Assembly (NCBI GenBank): GCA_016861345.1
Contig: BOLD01000009.1
Location: forward strand, 1 to 64,000
Direction of reading: 5' to 3'
Source: Oligoflexia bacterium
Lineage (GTDB): Bacteria > Bdellovibrionota > Bdellovibrionia > Bdellovibrionales > Bdellovibrionaceae
Length of the DNA: 64,000 bases
The notes beneath the pieces were generated by a model, which was not told the DNA's origin, made no database searches, and saw only the letters and a list, made by a program, of their open reading frames with translations. The translations under genes and the position numbers were made by a program. Shown one piece after another: positions 58,741-64,000 of this stretch. The stretch's first letter is position 1. Every line of letters begins with the position of its first letter.

Positions 58741-59778
58741 CTAGAGCGTTCCCTCTCTCTTCATTAAGTCTTCAATTTTTAATCCCACTTCAGAGTGCCC
58801 ACCAAACTTTGTTCCTAATTTGGATTTGGTTAAATGCTCTTCCCCCAGCTTATAAGCTTTTTCTGGTAGGCCAATGTATTTGACCTCAGGTACCAGTTGA
58901 TTTGCTGATTGCAAATAGAAGGTCACAAATTCTTTGACCTCGGGCTTTTTGTACGAAGACTCGCTCACATATATAAATAATGGACGAGAAAAGGGCTGGT
59001 ACTCTCCTTTTTCCACAGTGTCTTTAGTGGCCATCACAGGCTTTAGAGTTTTGGGATTAATAATGGCAATGGCTTTTAGTTTTTTCTGATTTTCAGTGTA
59101 ATAAGACATCCCAAAGTAACCAATCGAGTATTTATCAGTCGCAACGCCCGTCACAATGGTGTTGTCATCTTCGCTGGCTGTGTAATCACCACGGCTTGAT
59201 TTGGCTTTACCGACAGCGGCCTCTGTAAAGTAATCAAAAGTGCCAGAGTCTGCGCCTGGTCCATACAATTTGAGCGGTTGATCAGGCCACTTGGGATTGA
59301 CCTGATTCCATTTTGTAATTTTACCCTGAGCTGCGGGCTCCCACATTTTCTTCAGTTCCTCAACTGTTACTGCTGTCACCCAATCTGCTTTGGGATTCAC
59401 AACAACCACAAGGGCATCATAGGCCACGGGCAACTCAAAATATTTAATCCCGGCTTTCTTACAAGCCTCCATCTCTTTTGCATCAATGGGGCGAGAAGCA
59501 TCTTGAATATCAATTTCACCACGACAGAATTTTTTAAATCCACCACCAGTACCTGAAATTCCAACTGTCACTTTCACTGCGCCCTTTTTTGAAGTTTGAA
59601 ATTCTTCAGCCATGGCTTCAGTGATGGGAAAAACCGTGCTTGAACCATCGATTTTGATGATAGGAGATTGGGCGTAAACTTTTACAGTTAAAAGTAGAAT
59701 CAACAAAGCCAGAAGCGAAGTCGCCAAAATCTGCAAATCAATGTGTCGTCCAATTGCTTTTAAGGATGCTCGAGTCAT
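58741..59778 (-). CDS. pstS: Phosphate ABC transporter substrate-binding protein PstS
   Basis: 345 residues from the ATG at 59778 (AAAGGGG upstream); the longer frame to 59841 would run through an inverted repeat in the leader. A signal peptide ends near VYAQS. The phosphate site is KIDGSSTVFPITEAM, then GISGTGGGFKKFCRGEIDIQDASRPI and GADSGTFDYF. It captures inorganic phosphate in the periplasm for PstCAB. I see no clear Pho box upstream, only a 9-bp inverted repeat at 59800-59825. Confidence 0.95.
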   Translation of the reverse strand: MTRASLKAIGRHIDLQILATSLLALLILLLTVKVYAQSPIIKIDGSSTVFPITEAMAEEFQTSKKGAVKVTVGISGTGGGFKKFCRGEIDIQDASRPIDAKEMEACKKAGIKYFELPVAYDALVVVVNPKADWVTAVTVEELKKMWEPAAQGKITKWNQVNPKWPDQPLKLYGPGADSGTFDYFTEAAVGKAKSSRGDYTASEDDNTIVTGVATDKYSIGYFGMSYYTENQKKLKAIAIINPKTLKPVMATKDTVEKGEYQPFSRPLFIYVSESSYKKPEVKEFVTFYLQSANQLVPEVKYIGLPEKAYKLGEEHLTKSKLGTKFGGHSEVGLKIEDLMKREGTL

Positions 59779-59799
59779 AAAAACCCCTTTGATGCCGTG

Positions 59800-59825
59800 T
59801 TTTGATAGAAATGAACCTATCAAAA
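59800..59825. promoter_or_regulatory. Inverted repeat in the pstS leader
   Basis: TTTTGATAG (59800-59808) and CTATCAAAA (59817-59825) are perfect 9-bp arms around 8 bp, 21 bp before the pstS ATG. It could be a repressor site or an RNA hairpin close to the ribosome site. It does not resemble the PhoB box. Confidence 0.55.
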
Positions 59826-59900
59826 GCTCGACAAAAGTCATGTCAGGGTTTCTTCAGGGTTTTAATGCGCTGCAATTATGATTAAAAGTGCTGAAATCGA

Positions 59901-62000
59901 TTAAAACCCAGGTTGATTCTTAATGGAGCCCGTCACGCCCTTACCACCAAGCTCGAGATCTGATTTTCGAAGATATTCTCCATCCACAATTTTCACAGAA
60001 TACCCCACCCGTCCGCCAGCGTAGCAGTTTCCTGTTGTGGCAAACTCGGGTCCCCGGTCATCAGGAATAGAAGCGTTTTCGCACTTTCCAAAATAATCAG
60101 GGCTCAAAGAGGGTTCCTCGGGTCCCTTTGCCTTAAAGCCAGTTAAGAGTTCAGGCCAGGCTTTGACGTAATACTTTAAAATATTTTGAACATCGATAAT
60201 GTTTTTATCCTGAACCCTCTTGATCATTTCTTTTATGGACCAAATCTTCCACCCTTCGGTGTTTTTTCTCATTCCCAAATCGCCACGGATATTAAAATCG
60301 AACTGATTCTCTGAGCTTTTTGAATTAATTAACCGCAGATAATAATTTCTGTAAAAATCAGGCTCGATCGAAAAATAGGCCGCATCAAAATTAGTGGGCG
60401 CAATCACTGCTAGCTCAGCGTCTCTCATCACAGGGGGTGGAGAGTTTTTATCTATGTCCCAAGCCAAGATATCCCCATCTGTTCCGGGAGAATCAATCCA
60501 TCTATTGGGGTCCACAATCTCATCCCACCAGCGAAGATCCATTTGCATTCCTGAGTAGTGTTTTTTTATAACCGAGTTAAATTGTGTGATATTCATTCTC
60601 GATTTCGTTCCAATATCATCACCGATGTAACGGGGATAGTCCGCGCGCAATCGGGGATCACTGGTGTCTGCAAATGAATCTGGAGGTATAATTCTAGTTG
60701 GACTGATTTTTTCAACATCATCGCCCTGATCTGACATTTTCGAACTTTGACTCCACTGCTTTTTGTACCAAGGCCCCACAGAACCACCAAAAGGTTTGGC
60801 ATAAGCTTTTGCTCGAAGAGTCACTTGTCCAAATGGAGAAAATGGAATTTGAGGAGTGGTCTTTGCCTCGACCCCCACATAAGACATGCACCAAGGATTT
60901 TTCTCAAAACCTAAAGTGGATTTCCACATTTTCTGAGCGGGATTGCTGCCATCTGGCTCTTGAACGTAGGGGTTCATCCCTTTGATGTTGGGCCAAAATG
61001 GACTACCTGTCAGATCCGGTTCGTTCGCGGGATCAAATCCGTTGGCATTGATTAATCGAGGGACATAGTTCACTGACGTACCGCCATGACAGACTCCGAC
61101 AAAGGCTTGGTAGACGGGATAGACGCTAATTTCATTGAGCCACCCTGGGGGCATCTCATCTCCACCCAGACTTCGGCACTCGCCAGCCCCCATGGAATTA
61201 AAAAATTTAATTTCTAAATCTTTGGCTTCCTTATTCTGATAGGTCAGATTGTTTTTTAATGTTTTCTCAACACCCTCTTTAACGGACTCGCCATCAAAAT
61301 CTTTAAAATCATCCGTGGACTTACTCATTCGGTTGGCCATTTTATAAAGAATCTTTTTTCGATTATAAACATCCAACTTATAGGCAAAAATAAATCGATA
61401 AAGCGAGTAAATGCTCAAAGGACTTTTCTGGGCACAGTCGCTTTTAACCTGTTGCCGAACCGCCTCTGAGAAATTAATAACTCCGCTTTGAAAGGCGATA
61501 AAAGGATTCACCACAAAGTTTCCGCTGACGAAACTGGGCTTTCCTGGCAAGGGAATGCTCATTGCCCTTTCGTTATCCTTGCAGTAATTCTCTTTTGTGC
61601 TGTCGCTGGGATTCATATGGGTAAAGGGATAATACAAGGTGCAAAACGTCGGCAGATCCACACCCACCGAATTCGTATTATCTTCAATTCCCTGATAAGC
61701 CAAATAACCAAAGTTTCCAATATGACGGTATCGATAGCTCAGTAATTTCCAGCTTTGTCGAATCTGGTAATTGGTGTGGGCGACAAAATTTAAAATCTCT
61801 GCCTGTTTCATCGCGCCGTAATAGGCCGCCAAGTCCACAGAATTTTGCAAATTAATTTTATGATGCACAAGAAGACCCACGTTAATCAACATGGCAAAGA
61901 AAGCGAACAAGACTTGAAAAATCAGTGCGACAAAAAGAGCGACCTGCCCCTTTTGATTTTTGAACAATTTTGCAAATAGCTTTTTCTTTTGCATCATCAT
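59901..62000 (-). CDS. TadG-like pilus-associated protein, large
   Basis: 699 residues from the ATG at 62000, the first of three adjacent ATG codons; the longer frame reaches into the divergent gene region. The N-terminus is of TadE/TadG type: basic KKLFAKLFKNQKGQVA, one long helix (LFVALIFQVLFAFFAMLINVGLLV), then LQNSVDLAAYYGAMKQAEIL. The large remainder is presumably periplasmic and shows no von Willebrand motif. No tad/flp pilus genes adjoin it, so its machinery must be elsewhere or it acts alone. Confidence 0.7.
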   Translation of the reverse strand: MMMQKKKLFAKLFKNQKGQVALFVALIFQVLFAFFAMLINVGLLVHHKINLQNSVDLAAYYGAMKQAEILNFVAHTNYQIRQSWKLLSYRYRHIGNFGYLAYQGIEDNTNSVGVDLPTFCTLYYPFTHMNPSDSTKENYCKDNERAMSIPLPGKPSFVSGNFVVNPFIAFQSGVINFSEAVRQQVKSDCAQKSPLSIYSLYRFIFAYKLDVYNRKKILYKMANRMSKSTDDFKDFDGESVKEGVEKTLKNNLTYQNKEAKDLEIKFFNSMGAGECRSLGGDEMPPGWLNEISVYPVYQAFVGVCHGGTSVNYVPRLINANGFDPANEPDLTGSPFWPNIKGMNPYVQEPDGSNPAQKMWKSTLGFEKNPWCMSYVGVEAKTTPQIPFSPFGQVTLRAKAYAKPFGGSVGPWYKKQWSQSSKMSDQGDDVEKISPTRIIPPDSFADTSDPRLRADYPRYIGDDIGTKSRMNITQFNSVIKKHYSGMQMDLRWWDEIVDPNRWIDSPGTDGDILAWDIDKNSPPPVMRDAELAVIAPTNFDAAYFSIEPDFYRNYYLRLINSKSSENQFDFNIRGDLGMRKNTEGWKIWSIKEMIKRVQDKNIIDVQNILKYYVKAWPELLTGFKAKGPEEPSLSPDYFGKCENASIPDDRGPEFATTGNCYAGGRVGYSVKIVDGEYLRKSDLELGGKGVTGSIKNQPGF

Positions 62001-62104
62001 GACGAAATAATATTGTACTCGACTTGGAAATCTTTGACAGAAAATCATGCGCACGACAGACTTTTATCCACAGGTATTTTTTGTTTGATGAAGGAGTCCC
62101 GACT

Positions 62105-63043
62105 ATGGTCCGTATCTTGATCTTATCAAATGTCTTCGCGCTACTGCTGACAGTCTCTTTTGCCAAGGCCGAAATTTTATTTGAAGGGTACTCAAAAATT
62201 ATCTCCGGCGGAGTTCACGTTGGCTACATCATCAATCGCTATGAATACGACGCCAAGAAAAAACAATTTTCTTCAATCAGCTTTTTAAAAACAAATGAGC
62301 TTGGCGGCAACATCACAGAAAGTCTGCGTGCACTGGCTGGTGATGATCTGAAACCTATTTCCTATTCATACACCACCTTAATCGGTGGTGCTGCAAAAAC
62401 AATTGATGCCCAATTTGAAAAAAACAAAATGCTCGCCACTGTCAAAGACGGTGAAAAAATAGAAAAAATCTCAAAAGATCTTCCAAAGGGAACTTTTCTT
62501 TCGACTTTTTTAGTCTATGTCATGCTGAAAAGTCCCCAAGGGTTAAAGCCGGACACAAAATATGAATATCAAGCCATCGCTGAAGAGGACGCAGCTATTC
62601 AAAAAGGAATGGCTATGGTGAAAACTCTTGAAGACGTGAATGGCCTGAAGGCCCTACGTGTTCTGAATGAATTTAAAAACACAAAATTTATTTCCTATGT
62701 CAGCGAGCGGGGCGAAGTTTTCTCAACAAAATCTCCCGTGCAAGGAATTGCCACTGAACTGATGGCTCAACCCAGCCTGGCCACTGGGAACTTTGGTGTC
62801 CCCTCTTCATTGCTGATTAATCTTTTTGGCTCTGTTCCCACTGGAGTCACTAACGAGGTCTCGAAAAAAGCCCAACAAGGTCCATCTGGTGATGTCGGCC
62901 CTCAAGAGCCCCTGCCTGGAAAACAAAAGGGCATTCCACCCAGCAACAAGGGCATTCTTCTGAAGTCTGGCCAACCGAAAAATCAAGAGACAGCACCTGC
63001 TGAATCTCCAGCTCCGACACCAGAAAAGAAAAAGGGCAACTAA
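62105..63043 (+). CDS. Exported protein with proline-rich C-terminus, function unknown
   Basis: 312 residues from the ATG at 62105, preceded by AAGGAG. A signal peptide (MVRILILSNVFALLLTVSFAKA) leads to a domain rich in beta strands (ISGGVHVGYIINRYEYD, GGNITESLRAL) that recalls lipid- or carbohydrate-processing accessory proteins but is not identified. From about residue 255 the chain is Pro/Gly/Gln-rich. It lies 2 bp before nagZ, so the pair is co-transcribed. Confidence 0.65.
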   Translation: MVRILILSNVFALLLTVSFAKAEILFEGYSKIISGGVHVGYIINRYEYDAKKKQFSSISFLKTNELGGNITESLRALAGDDLKPISYSYTTLIGGAAKTIDAQFEKNKMLATVKDGEKIEKISKDLPKGTFLSTFLVYVMLKSPQGLKPDTKYEYQAIAEEDAAIQKGMAMVKTLEDVNGLKALRVLNEFKNTKFISYVSERGEVFSTKSPVQGIATELMAQPSLATGNFGVPSSLLINLFGSVPTGVTNEVSKKAQQGPSGDVGPQEPLPGKQKGIPPSNKGILLKSGQPKNQETAPAESPAPTPEKKKGN

Positions 63044-63045
63044 GA

Positions 63046-64000
63046 ATGCGCAAACTGATTGGGCAGCAAATGATGATCGGGGTTTCGGGACTAACCCTGA
63101 CTGCTGAAGAGAAAAAATTTATCGTTCAAAATAATATTGCGGGTGTGACTTTGTTTGGTCGCAACGTGAAAGAGCCTCATCAAGTCAGAGAACTCTGTAA
63201 AGAACTGCAATCACTCCGACATCAAATGCCTGATCGAGCTCCGCTTTTCATCGCCATTGACATGGAGGGCGGCCGTGTCGCCAGATTAAAAGCTCCTTTC
63301 ACTGTTTGGCCTCCGCTCAAAAAACTCGGCGATCTGGATTCCCCAGCGGCTTCGTTTCACTTAGCTTACTACATGGGGCTGGAGTTAAAATCAGTTGGAA
63401 TTAATTTGGATTTTGCTCCTTGTGTGGATGTGTACACAAATCCGAAGAACACCGTGATTGGTGATCGTTCAATCAGTACTGATTTTGAAGTCGTTGCTAA
63501 GCATGCCTCGGCCCTGGTGCGAGGTTATCTTGAATCTGAAGTTATTCCCTGTGCAAAACATTTTCCTGGCCATGGCAACACCTTAATTGACAGTCATCTG
63601 GATTTGCCGGTTGAAGAAATCAGTCTTGAAGAATTAAAAGCTCGCGAGATTATTCCCTTCATCAAGTCGGTGAAATCTCGAGTCCCTATGATCATGACCG
63701 CTCACATTCTTTATAAAAATATTGATCCTGATTGGCCGGCCACTTTGTCTGAGTTCTTCATTCAAAAACTGCTTCGTGATGAACTCAAATTCAAAGGTCT
63801 TGTCGTCACTGATGATTTAGGAATGAAGGCCATGTCCGCTCACTACGGAGTAGGCCAGATCCCCGTGCGCGCTCTCAAGGCTGGAGCAAATTTATTATTG
63901 TATTGTAACGAGTTTGATACTCCACCGCAGGCCATGGATTCGATCGAAAAAGCTCTTCAAGACAATACTTTGAGTAAAGATCTTGTCGCCGATAATTCTC
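63046..64000 (+). CDS. nagZ: Beta-N-acetylhexosaminidase NagZ (GH3), 3' end outside the window
   Basis: The frame opens with ATG at 63046 and stays open for 318 codons to the window edge. It contains IDMEGGRVARL, the GH3 NagZ signature KHFPGHGNTLIDSHLDLP (His and Asp of the catalytic loop), VVTDDLGMKAMSAHYG with the nucleophile Asp, and LKAGANLLLYC. NagZ removes N-acetylglucosamine from muropeptides in peptidoglycan recycling. The reading frame is intact so far; the C-terminus cannot be judged. Confidence 0.93.
   Translation, partial: MRKLIGQQMMIGVSGLTLTAEEKKFIVQNNIAGVTLFGRNVKEPHQVRELCKELQSLRHQMPDRAPLFIAIDMEGGRVARLKAPFTVWPPLKKLGDLDSPAASFHLAYYMGLELKSVGINLDFAPCVDVYTNPKNTVIGDRSISTDFEVVAKHASALVRGYLESEVIPCAKHFPGHGNTLIDSHLDLPVEEISLEELKAREIIPFIKSVKSRVPMIMTAHILYKNIDPDWPATLSEFFIQKLLRDELKFKGLVVTDDLGMKAMSAHYGVGQIPVRALKAGANLLLYCNEFDTPPQAMDSIEKALQDNTLSKDLVADNS

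Noticed and set aside
59779-59880. A PhoB binding box upstream of pstS
   Set aside because: CTGACATGACTTTTGTC resembles half of it only weakly, and the 11-bp direct-repeat pattern is not present.

Overview
The window looks like chromosomal DNA of a Gram-negative, free-living bacterium of the Bdellovibrionota or deltaproteobacterial type. This is inferred from gene content: lipopolysaccharide heptose synthesis, many secreted and lipid-anchored proteins of unknown function, a TadG-like protein, heme O synthase, and no phage or conjugation genes. The base composition is moderately AT-rich and ribosome binding sites are mostly clear GGAG or AGGAGG boxes.

Layout. Positions 1-11,700: SelO-like protein, esterase, S41 protease, HldD, aromatic amino acid hydroxylase, class I fumarase, UbiB-like kinase, and a GT22-type mannosyltransferase. 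11,700-16,940: a proline-rich secreted protein and an oxidative stress locus (oxyR divergent from ahpC-ahpF, with a visible OxyR-type operator). 16,937-27,450: a stress island holding two CBS-pair proteins, Hsp20, a tandem universal stress protein, a four-helix membrane protein, a phosphoribosyltransferase/hydrolase/erythromycin-esterase triple fusion, a Lon-like protease and a zinc-ribbon protein. 27,470-35,300: secreted proteins, a TetR/MaoC pair with palindromic operators, a Hint-domain protein, tRNA-Ser(GGA), and the tyrosine catabolism genes fahA and maiA. 35,290-41,720: heme O synthase, two alpha/beta hydrolases, a FabG-like reductase, a KAS III-like condensing enzyme and an acyl-CoA ligase. 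42,100-50,160: a REP-associated transposase, envelope proteins, secA, trmL and a GcvH-like protein with an acidic tail. 50,160-55,600: purine catabolism (guanine deaminase, xanthine dehydrogenase XdhABC) with a bacteriohemerythrin. 55,740-64,000: a cNMP-binding protein, pstSCAB, a TadG-like protein, a secreted protein and the start of nagZ.

The main discovery candidate lies in the stress island. Two diverged copies of a large structured RNA, about 800 nt each, are on the minus strand (about 18236-17431 and 19707-18891). They share long conserved blocks, and several helices keep their pairing through compensatory base changes. Each copy begins at a sigma-54-type -24/-12 promoter and ends in a terminator-like hairpin with a U-rich tail. 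Each lies about 40-55 bp upstream of a stress gene: the CBS protein for one copy, hsp20 for the other. Four further promoters of the same -24/-12 form precede usp, the triple-fusion gene, the CBS-Lon operon and the Hint-protein operon. The whole island therefore looks like one sigma-54 regulon that includes a duplicated noncoding RNA. I cannot assign the RNA to a known family. One conserved 33-nt hairpin resembles group II intron domain V.
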